Below, one piece after another: positions 28,462 to 37,670 of a DNA stretch of 44,639 bases; the stretch's first letter is position 1, and the number at the start of each line of letters is the position of its first letter. The notes beneath the pieces are model-generated. The model was not told the DNA's origin, ran no database searches, and saw only the letters and a list, made by a program, of their open reading frames with translations. This DNA comes from Actinomycetota bacterium. GTDB lineage: Bacteria > Actinomycetota > Actinomycetes > Actinomycetales > Microbacteriaceae. Location: the NCBI GenBank assembly GCA_009702455.1, contig WLIA01000008.1:1-44639 (forward strand), given 5' to 3'. A program made the position numbers and the translations under genes.

Positions 28462-28720
28462 GGGCTCAAGTCTAGCCCTGTGCCTACTGACTTTTCGGGT
28501 GGCGGGTGCCATACTAGAAGCAGTCGCTAAGGCCACACCCAAGGCGACGAAGATTTCTCGAGCATCCGTGAGATTGCCGTATAAGACCCATCGGGCAGCT
28601 GGCGCCACATCAAATGACTCGAAAAAAGGTTTGGTCAGTCACAAAAGTGGTTGACAGAGTTTTTAGGTTTGCAATCGGTGAGTGTGGCCCGATAGGCAAA
28701 CAGCTTGGAGTGCACCAGAA

Positions 28721-30970
28721 ATGGTGAAGAAAGAATCATCAGAATCATCGGCGAAAGAGCCGGTAGTCAAAAAGCCTGCCGCGAAGAAGCCGGCAGCAAA
28801 CAAGGCTGACGCCAAGGCGACTGAAAAGAAGCCGGCTGCCAAATCGACTAAGAAGCCAACAAGCGCAGAGCCGACCGATCAGTCGGCCGAAGTCAAGCCA
28901 AAGTCTGCGGCTAAGGCACCAGCCAAAGCTCCGGGCAAAGCCTCTGGCAAAAAGAAAACTGCTACAGACGCCGCCGCTAAGCCCGATGCAAAAGCAAAAG
29001 TGCCCAAAACTGCAGGCAAGGTTGATGCACCACCTGTTGCGGTAACAGCAACCTCGATGATCTTCATGGCACCAGATCTGCCGACACCTGTTATCGACAA
29101 GAAGCGCGGCAGGCCGGTCGAAGACAAAAAGGGCAGCGATCAGCCAGAAAGCAACGTTCGCAGACGTTCGCGTCGACGCGAAGGCGAAATTGCCGAAGGC
29201 GAGCAGCTTCCACCAAACACGGTCGTAAAGGTTAGAACACCTCGCGAGCCGAAAGAATTCAGCAACGAGCCAACTCGAGTCAAGGGTTCAACCCGACTTG
29301 AGGCAAAGAAGCAACGTCGTCGCGATGGGCGCGATGCGGGTCGCAGACGCACAACCATCACCGAGTCAGAATTCTTGGCTCGTCGCGAGGCCGTTGAGCG
29401 CACGATGATTGTTCGTTCGAAAGACGAAAAGATTCAGCTCGGCGTTCTAGAAGACAAAGTTTTGGTCGAGCACTATGTTGCAAAAGCCTCTGAGGCTTCA
29501 CTAATCGGCAACGTCTATCTGGGTAAGGTTCAGAACGTTTTGCCATCTATGGAAGCTGCTTTCGTTGACATCGGCCGCGGCCGCAACGCAGTGCTTTACT
29601 CGGGTGAGGTCGACTGGGAGCTTGCCGAGACTGGCAATCAGCCTCGACGCATTGAACTCGCGCTCAAGAGCGGCGACACCGTCTTGGTTCAGGTAACCAA
29701 GGATCCGGTTGGTCAAAAGGGTGCACGCCTTACTTCGCAGATCTCGCTACCGGGTCGCTACCTTGTCTATGTGCCAAACGGTTCGATGAACGGCATCTCT
29801 CGAAAGCTGCCAGAATCTGAGCGCGCGAGACTTAAGAAGATTCTCAAAGAAGTTTTGCCAGAAGAAGCCGGTGTAATTGTTCGCACGGCATCTGAGGGTG
29901 CCACAGAAGAGCAACTGACTCTTGATGTTCAGCGCTTGCAAGAGCAGTGGGCTGACATCGAAAAGAAAGTGAAGAAGGGCAACGCTCCGGTATTGCTTCA
30001 CAGCGAGCCAGACTTGCTCGTCAAAATTGTTCGCGACGTTTTCAACGAAGACTTTCAGAAGATGGTCATTTCTGGTGGCGACTCGCACCAGGTCATCACC
30101 GAGTATTTGCAGGGCGTTGCACCTGATCTGCTCGAGCGCATCGAAATCTACAAGGGCGAAAAAGACATCTTCGACGAGTATCGAATCGGCGAGCAAATCG
30201 CAAAAGCTCTTGATCGCAAGGTCTATCTTCCGAGCGGTGGCTCTCTAGTTATCGATAGAACCGAAGCCATGACGGTAGTCGATGTGAACACCGGAAAGTT
30301 TGTTGGCTCTGGAGGAAACCTCGAAGAGACGGTCACCAAAAACAACCTCGAGGCCGCAGAAGAACTCGTTCGCCAACTCAGATTGCGTGATATCGGTGGA
30401 ATCGTGGTCGTTGACTTCATCGACATGGTTCTCGAATCAAACCGCGATTTGGTTTTGAGGCGTTTGATGGAGTGCTTGAGCCGTGACAGAACCAAACACC
30501 AGGTAGCCGAAGTTACATCTCTAGGTCTAGTTCAGATGACGAGAAAGAAACTCGGTATCGGTCTTCTCGAAGCTTTCAGCGAACCTTGTGAAGCTTGTGC
30601 TTCGCGTGGCGTGATCGTGCACCACGAGCCAATCATGCGTTCAAAGCATGTTGGCGAGGATGCCCGCCCGCCGAAGCAAAACGGCAAGTCGAAGAATCGC
30701 GAAAAGAAGCAAGAAGTTCCGAAGGTCGTCACGGGGGAGCGCGCTGCTGAGGTTGGCAACGCGTTGACCAAGATTGCCGCCTCGACTCTGGCCGCTAGCG
30801 AAGCCGCTGGCGAGACCAGCCCAATTGTGGCCGCGGTTGCCGCGACCGATAAGCCTGATGCTGCCGAATCGAGCGAACTGCTTGAGTCGGTTCTAGACGC
30901 ACTGCCTGAGCCGAAGGCTCACGGTCAGGGTCGCAGAAGGCCGAGAAGTCGCAGAGGGTCGTCTAAATAG
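28721..30970 (+). CDS. rne: ribonuclease E/G family protein
   Basis: S1 and catalytic domain (NVYLGKVQNVLPSMEAAFVDIGRGRNAVLY..., DVNTGKFVGSG..., CEACASRG); start taken at MVKKESSESS, ORF track 28682. Confidence 0.92.
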   Translation: MVKKESSESSAKEPVVKKPAAKKPAANKADAKATEKKPAAKSTKKPTSAEPTDQSAEVKPKSAAKAPAKAPGKASGKKKTATDAAAKPDAKAKVPKTAGKVDAPPVAVTATSMIFMAPDLPTPVIDKKRGRPVEDKKGSDQPESNVRRRSRRREGEIAEGEQLPPNTVVKVRTPREPKEFSNEPTRVKGSTRLEAKKQRRRDGRDAGRRRTTITESEFLARREAVERTMIVRSKDEKIQLGVLEDKVLVEHYVAKASEASLIGNVYLGKVQNVLPSMEAAFVDIGRGRNAVLYSGEVDWELAETGNQPRRIELALKSGDTVLVQVTKDPVGQKGARLTSQISLPGRYLVYVPNGSMNGISRKLPESERARLKKILKEVLPEEAGVIVRTASEGATEEQLTLDVQRLQEQWADIEKKVKKGNAPVLLHSEPDLLVKIVRDVFNEDFQKMVISGGDSHQVITEYLQGVAPDLLERIEIYKGEKDIFDEYRIGEQIAKALDRKVYLPSGGSLVIDRTEAMTVVDVNTGKFVGSGGNLEETVTKNNLEAAEELVRQLRLRDIGGIVVVDFIDMVLESNRDLVLRRLMECLSRDRTKHQVAEVTSLGLVQMTRKKLGIGLLEAFSEPCEACASRGVIVHHEPIMRSKHVGEDARPPKQNGKSKNREKKQEVPKVVTGERAAEVGNALTKIAASTLAASEAAGETSPIVAAVAATDKPDAAESSELLESVLDALPEPKAHGQGRRRPRSRRGSSK

Positions 30971-30991
30971 GCGATTTCTGGGCAAATAGGT

Positions 30992-31020
30992 TTGACCAAG
31001 CTGCTTTTGGTGGCTAAACT
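30992..31020 (+). promoter_or_regulatory. sigma70-type promoter upstream of rplU
   Basis: TTGACC-N17-TAAACT. Confidence 0.65.
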
Positions 31021-31086
31021 TGAAGCTCGTTGCCTGCTGAGTTTCGCAAATGCAACAAATTCAACTTTTGAACAAAGGGTAGATCT

Positions 31087-31395
31087 GTGGTTTACGCAGT
31101 AGTCCGCGCAGGCGGACGTCAAGAGAAGGTGTCAGTAGGCACCATCGTTACGCTTGACCGCATCAAGGCAGTTGCCGGCGGCAAGATCGAACTTCCTGCA
31201 CTATTGCTGGTTGACGGCGACAAGGTCACTTCAGACGCCGCTGCATTGGCAAAGGTAAAAGTAACCGCAGAGGTTATCGGTGACCTACGCGGTCCGAAGA
31301 TCATCATCCAGCACTACAAGAACAAGACCGGCTTTAAGCGCCGCATGGGTTTCCGCGCAGAGTTGACCCGTGTTCAGGTCACCGAGATCAAGTAA
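31087..31395 (+). CDS. rplU: 50S ribosomal protein L21
   Basis: [17 protein letters not shown]...[23 protein letters not shown] start. Confidence 0.97.
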   Translation: MVYAVVRAGGRQEKVSVGTIVTLDRIKAVAGGKIELPALLLVDGDKVTSDAAALAKVKVTAEVIGDLRGPKIIIQHYKNKTGFKRRMGFRAELTRVQVTEIK

Positions 31396-31409
31396 AGGAC
31401 TGAGCAAAA

Positions 31410-31664
31410 ATGGCTTCCAAAAAAGGTGTTAGCTCGACCCGAAACGGTCGCGATTCAAACGCACAGCGTCTTGGCGTAAAGCGTTACGCAGGTCAAGAAG
31501 TAAACGCGGGCGAAATCATCGTTCGTCAGCGCGGAACTCACTTTCACCCTGGTGTAAACGTGGGTCGCGGCAAAGACGACACACTTTTCGCACTTGCTGC
31601 AGGCGCAGTTCAGTTCGGCACCAAGGGTGGCCGCCGAGTAGTAAACATTGTTGCTGCTGCTTAA
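31410..31664 (+). CDS. rpmA: 50S ribosomal protein L27
   Basis: [47 protein letters not shown]. Confidence 0.98.
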   Translation: MASKKGVSSTRNGRDSNAQRLGVKRYAGQEVNAGEIIVRQRGTHFHPGVNVGRGKDDTLFALAAGAVQFGTKGGRRVVNIVAAA

Positions 31665-31683
31665 CTAGCAAAACTTTCAGCGA

Positions 31684-31702
31684 GGCGAGCCTTTGGCTCG
31701 CC
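31684..31702 (+). terminator. hairpin between rpmA and obg
   Basis: GGCGAGCC-TTT-GGCTCGCC then TTTGCTGTTT. Confidence 0.6.
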
Positions 31703-31740
31703 TTTGCTGTTTCTCAAGCAAAGAACTCAGGGAGGGAATC

Positions 31741-33318
31741 ATGGTTTCATTTGTAGATCAAGTGACCCTTCACCTGCGCGCCGGAAACGGCGGCGACGGC
31801 TGCGTTTCAGTTCACCGCGAAAAATTTAAGCCTCTAGCCGGCCCGGATGGCGCCGATGGAGGCAACGGCGGTACCATCTCGCTAATCGCCGATCCAAATA
31901 CCACGACCTTGCTCGAGTATCACTTTCACCCGCACCGCAGCGGTGGAGACGGTGGCGATGGCGCGGGTGACTTCAGAAACGGAGCCACGGGCGCAGACAT
32001 TAAGCTTCCGGTGCCAATCGGCACGGTTGTGAAATCTGCCAGTGGCGACTTCATCGCCGACCTGCTCGAACCTGGCATGGAGCTCGTTGTTGCCGAAGGC
32101 GGCATGGGCGGCAAGGGCAACGCAGCACTTGCCAACTCAAAGCGCAAAGCTCCAGGCTTTGCTCTTCTCGGCGTTCCTGGTTGGCAGGGCGATGTCATTC
32201 TCGAGCTCAAGACCGTTGCAGACGTTGCGCTCGTCGGGTATCCCAGCGCCGGAAAATCTAGCCTTATTGCTGCCATGTCGGCCGCACGTCCGAAGATTGC
32301 AGACTACCCGTTCACAACTTTGCACCCGAATCTCGGCGTGGTTCAGGCCGAGCAAACCCGTTACGTCATCGCCGATGTGCCAGGCCTTATCGAAGGTGCC
32401 AGTGAGGGCAAGGGCCTCGGGCTTCAGTTCTTGCGACACGTTGAGCGCTGCTCGGCACTGCTGCACGTAATCGATTGTGCGACCATCGAGCCAATGCGCG
32501 ACCCGATTACCGATCTCGACAAGATTTTGGTCGAGCTCAATGCCTATCAGGTGCCAGAAGGTGAGTTGCCGCTAACCGAGCGTCCGCAGCTAATCGCCTT
32601 GAACAAGGCCGATGTTCCTGACGCGCGCGAATTGGCAGAGTTCGTAAAACCAGAACTCGAAGCCCGAGGCTATCGAGTGTTCATCGTTTCGGCAGCAAGC
32701 CGCGAGGGTTTGCGCGAGTTGAACTTTGCGCTTGCGCAACTGGTTGAGCAAGAGCGCAAGACCAAGTCAACAATCGCACCTGTCTTGCCTCGAATTACTC
32801 TTATGCAGCAGCGTCGCGACGAGAGCAAGTTCACGGTTACCAAAGAGAACTCGCACGACGGAGAGTTCTTCAGAATTCTCGGCGTCAAGCCAGAACGCTG
32901 GGTTGCACAAACTCAGTTTGGCAACGATGAAGCGGTGGGTTACCTCGGTGATCGTCTTTTCAAGATCGGTGTCGAAGAAGCGTTGTTCAAGGCCGGCGCA
33001 TCAGCTGGCTCGACGGTAGTGATTGGCCCTGGCCAAGGTGTGCTGTTCGACTGGGAGCCATCGATTGCAAGTGCCGGTGAACTCATCGGAGGTCGTCGCG
33101 GCGAGGACATTCGCATCGACCAGAATCCACGCAGAACCACAAACGATCGACGCGCCAGCTACAAGGAACGCATGGATCTCAAGGCCGAAATCCGAGCAGA
33201 GATGGATCGCGAACGTAAGGCCGGTGTCTGGTCTAAGCCAGAAGACTTTAAGCCGAGTTCGAAAGATATCGACCCGCAACTCGAAGAGAGTTTGGGCGAA
33301 AGCGAGCGCGAGAGCTAA
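31741..33318 (+). CDS. obg: GTPase ObgE/CgtA
   Basis: Obg fold FVDQVTLHLRAGNGGDGCVSVHREKFKP and G1 GYPSAGKSSLIAAMS; ATG at 31741 after GGAGGG, ORF track 31693. Confidence 0.96.
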   Translation: MVSFVDQVTLHLRAGNGGDGCVSVHREKFKPLAGPDGADGGNGGTISLIADPNTTTLLEYHFHPHRSGGDGGDGAGDFRNGATGADIKLPVPIGTVVKSASGDFIADLLEPGMELVVAEGGMGGKGNAALANSKRKAPGFALLGVPGWQGDVILELKTVADVALVGYPSAGKSSLIAAMSAARPKIADYPFTTLHPNLGVVQAEQTRYVIADVPGLIEGASEGKGLGLQFLRHVERCSALLHVIDCATIEPMRDPITDLDKILVELNAYQVPEGELPLTERPQLIALNKADVPDARELAEFVKPELEARGYRVFIVSAASREGLRELNFALAQLVEQERKTKSTIAPVLPRITLMQQRRDESKFTVTKENSHDGEFFRILGVKPERWVAQTQFGNDEAVGYLGDRLFKIGVEEALFKAGASAGSTVVIGPGQGVLFDWEPSIASAGELIGGRRGEDIRIDQNPRRTTNDRRASYKERMDLKAEIRAEMDRERKAGVWSKPEDFKPSSKDIDPQLEESLGESERES

Positions 33319-34097
33319 TGGTTCTGCAAAATCGTTCAGAAATTGCCACCGCCAACAGAGTGGTCGTCAAGGTTGGCTCATCTTCAATTAGCGGCAAGAA
33401 CGCCGCAAAAATTGCGAATCTCGTTGCCGCGCTTGCGACAGCTCACAAATCTGGTCAAGAAGTCATTCTCGTCACATCCGGTGCTATCGCAACTGCTATT
33501 CCACTTTTCGGCCTAGAGACCCGACCAGACGATCTGGCAACATCTCAGGCGCTGGCTTCTATCGGTCAGGGCAGGCTTATCGCGCGCTACCAAGAGAGCC
33601 TCGAGCGATACGACATCATCGCGGGTCAGGTTTTGCTAACGGCCCAGGATCTCGAGGGCGAAGAAACCAGCACGAATGCCAAGAGCGCCATGCAGCGCTT
33701 GCTCGAATTGCGTGCGATTCCGATCGTCAACGAGAACGACACCGTGGCGACCGCTGAAATTAGGTTTGGAGACAACGACAGGCTCGCGGCTTTGGTTGCG
33801 GTTTTGGTTGAAGCCGATGCGCTCATTTTGCTCAGCGATGTCGACGCCCTTTATAACAAGCCACCAAGCGAGCCAGGAGCCGTTCGGCTCGATGAGGTGC
33901 GTTTTGGTGAAGACCTATCGCAGTTTGACATTGCCGGCTCGGGCAGCAGCGTTGGCACCGGGGGAGCTATCACAAAGGTTGCCGCCGCAGAGATTGCCAC
34001 TGCGGCCGGAGTTTCTGTTCTGCTAACCTCGGCAGACTTGGTTGCCGAGGCACTCAGCGGTGCTGCGGTTGGCACCTGGTTCGAGGCGAAAGGGTAG
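33318..34097 (+). CDS. proB: glutamate 5-kinase (no C-terminal PUA domain evident)
   Basis: VVVKVGSSSISG...VILVTSGAIATAI...PIVNENDTVATAEIRFGDND; 259 aa; overlaps the obg stop (TAATG). Confidence 0.93.
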   Translation: MVLQNRSEIATANRVVVKVGSSSISGKNAAKIANLVAALATAHKSGQEVILVTSGAIATAIPLFGLETRPDDLATSQALASIGQGRLIARYQESLERYDIIAGQVLLTAQDLEGEETSTNAKSAMQRLLELRAIPIVNENDTVATAEIRFGDNDRLAALVAVLVEADALILLSDVDALYNKPPSEPGAVRLDEVRFGEDLSQFDIAGSGSSVGTGGAITKVAAAEIATAAGVSVLLTSADLVAEALSGAAVGTWFEAKG

Positions 34098-34099
34098 CC

Positions 34100-35347
34100 A
34101 TGCTTACTGCTCAAGACAAAATGGCGCTGGTCAAGGGCGCTTCGTTTTCGCTCGCAAATGCCACCTCGGCCAAAAGAACTCTCGCCCTAGAGAACGTCGC
34201 GAAGCTCTTGCTAGAGCGCACCGATGAGATCATCGCGGCAAACCAACTCGATCTCGATCGCGGTGCCAAAGCCGACATGACCAAGAGCACCATAGATCGC
34301 ATTCGACTCGATGCCAAGCGCATTTCATCAATTTCTGATTCTGTACTCAAGGTGAGCGCTTTGCCTGATGTGCTCGGCAACGTGATTCGCGGCATGACTC
34401 TGCCAAACGCTCTGCAAATCAGCCAGGTGCGCGTTCCGCTGGGTGTAATCGGCGTTATCTACGAAGCGCGACCAAACGTGACAATCGATATCGCAGTCTT
34501 GGCAATCAAGAGCGGCAATGCCGTTGTCTTGCGCGGCGGTCGCGACGCTCAGAGCAGCAACGAGGTTTTGGTAAAGCTGTTGCAAGACGCGCTAAGTCTT
34601 GCCGAACTAAACGCCGACTCCATTCACACCCTTGATGAGTTTGGCCGCGAAGGTGCCCAAGAAATGATGAACGCCGTTGGTCTAATCGATGTATTGATTC
34701 CTCGCGGCGGAGCAGGTTTGATTCAGACCGTGGTTCAAGAATCAAAGGTTCCTGTAATTCAGACCGGCGACGGAGTCGTGCACATTTTCATCGACGAAAC
34801 AGCCCGACTTGACTGGTCTGTTGAGATTCTGCACAATGCCAAGGTTCAGCGGCCGAGCGTGTGCAACGCCGTTGAGACCCTTCTTGTTCACGAAAAAGCG
34901 GTTGACCGAATTCTGCCTGCAATTCTGCAGCGTTTGACAGCCGATGGAGTTGTCATTCACGGCGATGAAAAGACCCGCGAAATTTATGCGGCCGCCGAGG
35001 TGGCAACCGAGGATGATTGGCACGCCGAGTATCACGACCTAGATCTCGCGGTGCGGGTTGTCGCAGATATTGACGAGGCTCTAGAGCACATCGCCAAGTA
35101 TTCGACAAAGCACACCGAATCGATAATCACAGAGAACATCGAGAACGCCGAGCGCTTTCTGGCCGAAGTTGACGCCTCTACCGTGATGGTTAACGCCTCG
35201 ACCAGGTTCACCGACGGTGGTGAATTCGGCTTTGGGGCCGAGGTCGGAATATCCACACAAAAGCTGCACGCGCGCGGGCCGATGGGCATCCTTGAGCTAA
35301 CCAGCACCAAATGGCTGGTTCGTGGAGCCGGTCAAACCCGCGCCTAG
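34100..35347 (+). CDS. proA: glutamate-5-semialdehyde dehydrogenase
   Basis: PLGVIGVIYEARPNVTIDIAVLAIKSGNAVVLRGG. Confidence 0.96.
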   Translation: MLTAQDKMALVKGASFSLANATSAKRTLALENVAKLLLERTDEIIAANQLDLDRGAKADMTKSTIDRIRLDAKRISSISDSVLKVSALPDVLGNVIRGMTLPNALQISQVRVPLGVIGVIYEARPNVTIDIAVLAIKSGNAVVLRGGRDAQSSNEVLVKLLQDALSLAELNADSIHTLDEFGREGAQEMMNAVGLIDVLIPRGGAGLIQTVVQESKVPVIQTGDGVVHIFIDETARLDWSVEILHNAKVQRPSVCNAVETLLVHEKAVDRILPAILQRLTADGVVIHGDEKTREIYAAAEVATEDDWHAEYHDLDLAVRVVADIDEALEHIAKYSTKHTESIITENIENAERFLAEVDASTVMVNASTRFTDGGEFGFGAEVGISTQKLHARGPMGILELTSTKWLVRGAGQTRA

Positions 35348-35379
35348 GGTAGTCTTGAAGACAGGTAATAAGGAGAAAA

Positions 35380-35556
35380 ATGACTACATTCCTAGCTAAG
35401 GCTTCGGAGCACGCAGTTGAGCTGCCGTTTCCGGCCTTCTTCTTCGGTGTCATTGCCATGGCAGTCTTTCTGCTACTTGGCTGGGTTACCTGGAGCTACC
35501 GCGACGTAGCCAACCGCCACGACCACAAGAGCAACAACTCAAAGGCTCATCACTAA
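35380..35556 (+). CDS. 58-aa single-TM small membrane protein (missed by the ORF track)
   Basis: MTTFLAKASEHAVELPFPAFFFGVIAMAVFLLLGWVTWSYRDVANRHDHKSNNSKAHH*; AGGAG SD 5 nt upstream; between proA and nadD. Confidence 0.8.
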   Translation: MTTFLAKASEHAVELPFPAFFFGVIAMAVFLLLGWVTWSYRDVANRHDHKSNNSKAHH

Positions 35557-35580
35557 GCCCTTTCGGCGATAAAGGTTTTT

Positions 35581-36174
35581 ATGACCAAACTTCGACTCGG
35601 TGTAATGGGTGGCACTTTTGACCCAATTCACCACGGGCACTTGGTTGCGGCCAGCGAGGTTGCGGCTGCTTTGAATCTGGACCAAGTTATTTTTGTTCCC
35701 ACGGGCGAACCTCCTCAGAAGCCGGATGTGACTAACTCCGAAGATCGTTACCTGATGACGGTGATTGCAACAGCATCGAATCCTAGATTTAATGTGAGTC
35801 GCGTTGACATCGATCGCGACGGTCCAACCTACACGGTAGACACCCTTCGAGACATTCAGGCTGAGCATCCAGACGCAGAACTGTTTTTCATCTCTGGTGC
35901 CGATGCCATCACGCAGATTCTCGAGTGGAAAGATTTTGACGAACTCTGGCAAGCGGCCAAGTTTGTTGCGGTCACTCGCCCAGGTCACGCCATGCGATTG
36001 CCTGAGAGCGCTCCTGAGGGCGCAATTGAGGTTCTAGAGGTTCCAGCTCTTTCGATTTCTTCAACTGACGTGCGTCACCGAGCAGCTAACGGCGACCCGG
36101 TTTGGTATCTGGTGCCAGATGGTGTTGTTCAGTACATCAACAAGCACAACCTCTACCGAGGTGGCAATGTCTAG
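35581..36174 (+). CDS. nadD: nicotinate-nucleotide adenylyltransferase
   Basis: [24 protein letters not shown]...[11 protein letters not shown]. Confidence 0.95.
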   Translation: MTKLRLGVMGGTFDPIHHGHLVAASEVAAALNLDQVIFVPTGEPPQKPDVTNSEDRYLMTVIATASNPRFNVSRVDIDRDGPTYTVDTLRDIQAEHPDAELFFISGADAITQILEWKDFDELWQAAKFVAVTRPGHAMRLPESAPEGAIEVLEVPALSISSTDVRHRAANGDPVWYLVPDGVVQYINKHNLYRGGNV

Positions 36175-37120
36175 CGCGTTTTTCGACCCAGACGATTTTG
36201 AACTACCTCAGAGCGCACCCACTCCCATGGCCGCTCCGAAGGTTAGCGAGCCTGTGCTGACGACAACCGAAGAGAAGCCGAAGTTTTTTGAACTCAAGCC
36301 GGTTAGCGCTGTTTCAACGCCGACCTTTGCACAGCCTGCGCAGCAAGTTGCAGCCCCGGTGGCACCTGTCGAGCCGATTCGCATGCCAGAACCGCTCGAA
36401 CTACCGAGCGACTTTCCGCAGTTTGTGGCCCCAGAAGGACTGCACGTTGACCTGAGTGACCTCGGAATCGGCAGTGACGAGCCTCGAACCAGACGTCAGC
36501 TCCGCGAGTTGCAGCGATTGACCGGTAGCGATGTCGTGAACCAACCGGTCGAAGATGATTTGGCGATTGAGTCGGAGTTTGAGCTGCAGCCAGACCTTGC
36601 CGAGCAGGTAGTTGCACTCGATGTCGACACAACCCCTACGAGCTTTGAAGTCAAGCCCGCTACTGCCAATGACTTTTCTTACATGAACAACCAGAACGAG
36701 CCTCTTTTCGATGTCTCGCCCGGACTCGTCATCGAGCCGACCACGAACTCGATCATCATCGACCAGGTTCAGGATCTAACCAACTACACCGCCACCGTGA
36801 GCGAAACCGGCGAAATTTTAACCACCGGAGCGATTCAACTTCCGATTGAGCTCACAGACAACGCGACTGGGGAGATTCAAATCATTCAAGAGGCCGCTGC
36901 TCTTGACTCGGCGATCCAGTTAGATAACGCCACCGGATTCATCAACACAATCGCACCAATGAGAGTAACCGGTGTTGTGAATTCGGCCTCTAAATTCAAG
37001 GTAATTCCAACAAATCTCAGACGCGGCGGTAGCCACCCATACATGGTGTTGGCTGCAGCAGTAGGCATGGCGGCATTCGGCAGTCTTGTTATCGCGGCCC
37101 TCCTGCTTCAAATAATTTAG
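36167..37120 (+). CDS. hypothetical protein, acidic soluble region plus C-terminal TM
   Basis: Start [15 protein letters not shown] overlaps the nadD stop by 8 nt; C-terminal [25 protein letters not shown]. Confidence 0.8.
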   Translation: MSSAFFDPDDFELPQSAPTPMAAPKVSEPVLTTTEEKPKFFELKPVSAVSTPTFAQPAQQVAAPVAPVEPIRMPEPLELPSDFPQFVAPEGLHVDLSDLGIGSDEPRTRRQLRELQRLTGSDVVNQPVEDDLAIESEFELQPDLAEQVVALDVDTTPTSFEVKPATANDFSYMNNQNEPLFDVSPGLVIEPTTNSIIIDQVQDLTNYTATVSETGEILTTGAIQLPIELTDNATGEIQIIQEAAALDSAIQLDNATGFINTIAPMRVTGVVNSASKFKVIPTNLRRGGSHPYMVLAAAVGMAAFGSLVIAALLLQII

Positions 37121-37126
37121 GAAAAT

Positions 37127-37492
37127 GTGACCGCTACCTCAAACGCAATTAAACAAGCAAACATCGCCGGCAATGCAGCGGCAGACAAAATCGCAGAGAA
37201 CATCGTGGCGCTTGATGTGTCTGCACTCATGCCTCTGACCGACATCTTCTTGCTAGCGTCTGGTCGCAACGAACGCCAGGTTTCGTCGATCGCAGACGAG
37301 ATCGAAGACAAAATGCTCGAGTCTGGTTTCAAGACACTTAGGCGCGAGGGCAAAGAACTTGGGCGCTGGATTCTGCTCGACTTTGGTGACATCGTCTGTC
37401 ACGTCATGCACGAAGAAGATCGCATGTACTACTCGCTCGAGCGCCTCTGGAAAGATTCTCCAGTGGTGAAACTCGAGGTTTCGGCTGCTTAG
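37127..37492 (+). CDS. rsfS: ribosome silencing factor RsfS
   Basis: ALDVSALMPLTDIFLLASGRNERQVSSIADEIE...WILLDFGDIVCHVMHEEDRMYYSLERLW; GTG start. Confidence 0.95.
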   Translation: MTATSNAIKQANIAGNAAADKIAENIVALDVSALMPLTDIFLLASGRNERQVSSIADEIEDKMLESGFKTLRREGKELGRWILLDFGDIVCHVMHEEDRMYYSLERLWKDSPVVKLEVSAA

Positions 37493-37523
37493 TTTTGTTG
37501 TAAACTGACTGAGCAATAACAAC

Positions 37524-37596
37524 GGGCCTATGGCGCAGCTGGTAGCGCACCTGCATGGCATGCAGGGGGTCAGGGGTTCAAATCCCCTTAGGTCCA
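37524..37596 (+). tRNA. tRNA-Ala (anticodon GGC), CCA not encoded
   Basis: GGGCCTA...TAGGTCC acceptor, CCTGC-ATGGCAT-GCAGG anticodon arm, GGGGTTCAAATCCCC T-arm. Confidence 0.95.
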
Positions 37597-37598
37597 CA

Positions 37599-37626
37599 AA
37601 AAGCCCCCGATTTTTCGGGGGCTTTT
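37599..37626 (+). terminator. rho-independent terminator after tRNA-Ala
   Basis: AAAAGCCCCCGA-TTTT-TCGGGGGCTTTTCTTTT. Confidence 0.9.
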
Positions 37627-37658
37627 CTTTTGCCTGCCGCTCTTGGTGCGTCGCAACT

Positions 37659-37670
37659 TAGACTGAAACC
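37659..37670 (+). promoter_or_regulatory. putative leaderless promoter -10 for deoC
   Basis: TAGACT-N6-ATG; no SD. Confidence 0.45.

Noticed and set aside
28088-28654. 188-aa plus ORF antisense to VKOR extending into the rne upstream region
   Set aside because: Mostly the complement of VKOR, with no family resemblance or SD; not supported as coding.
28741-28990. KKPAAKKPAA-type repetition considered as a tandem DNA repeat
   Set aside because: Protein-level low complexity without a regular DNA period.
37253-37597. Minus ORF starting MDLRGFEPLTPCMPCRCATSCAIG
   Set aside because: Translated antisense of tRNA-Ala plus rsfS; spurious.
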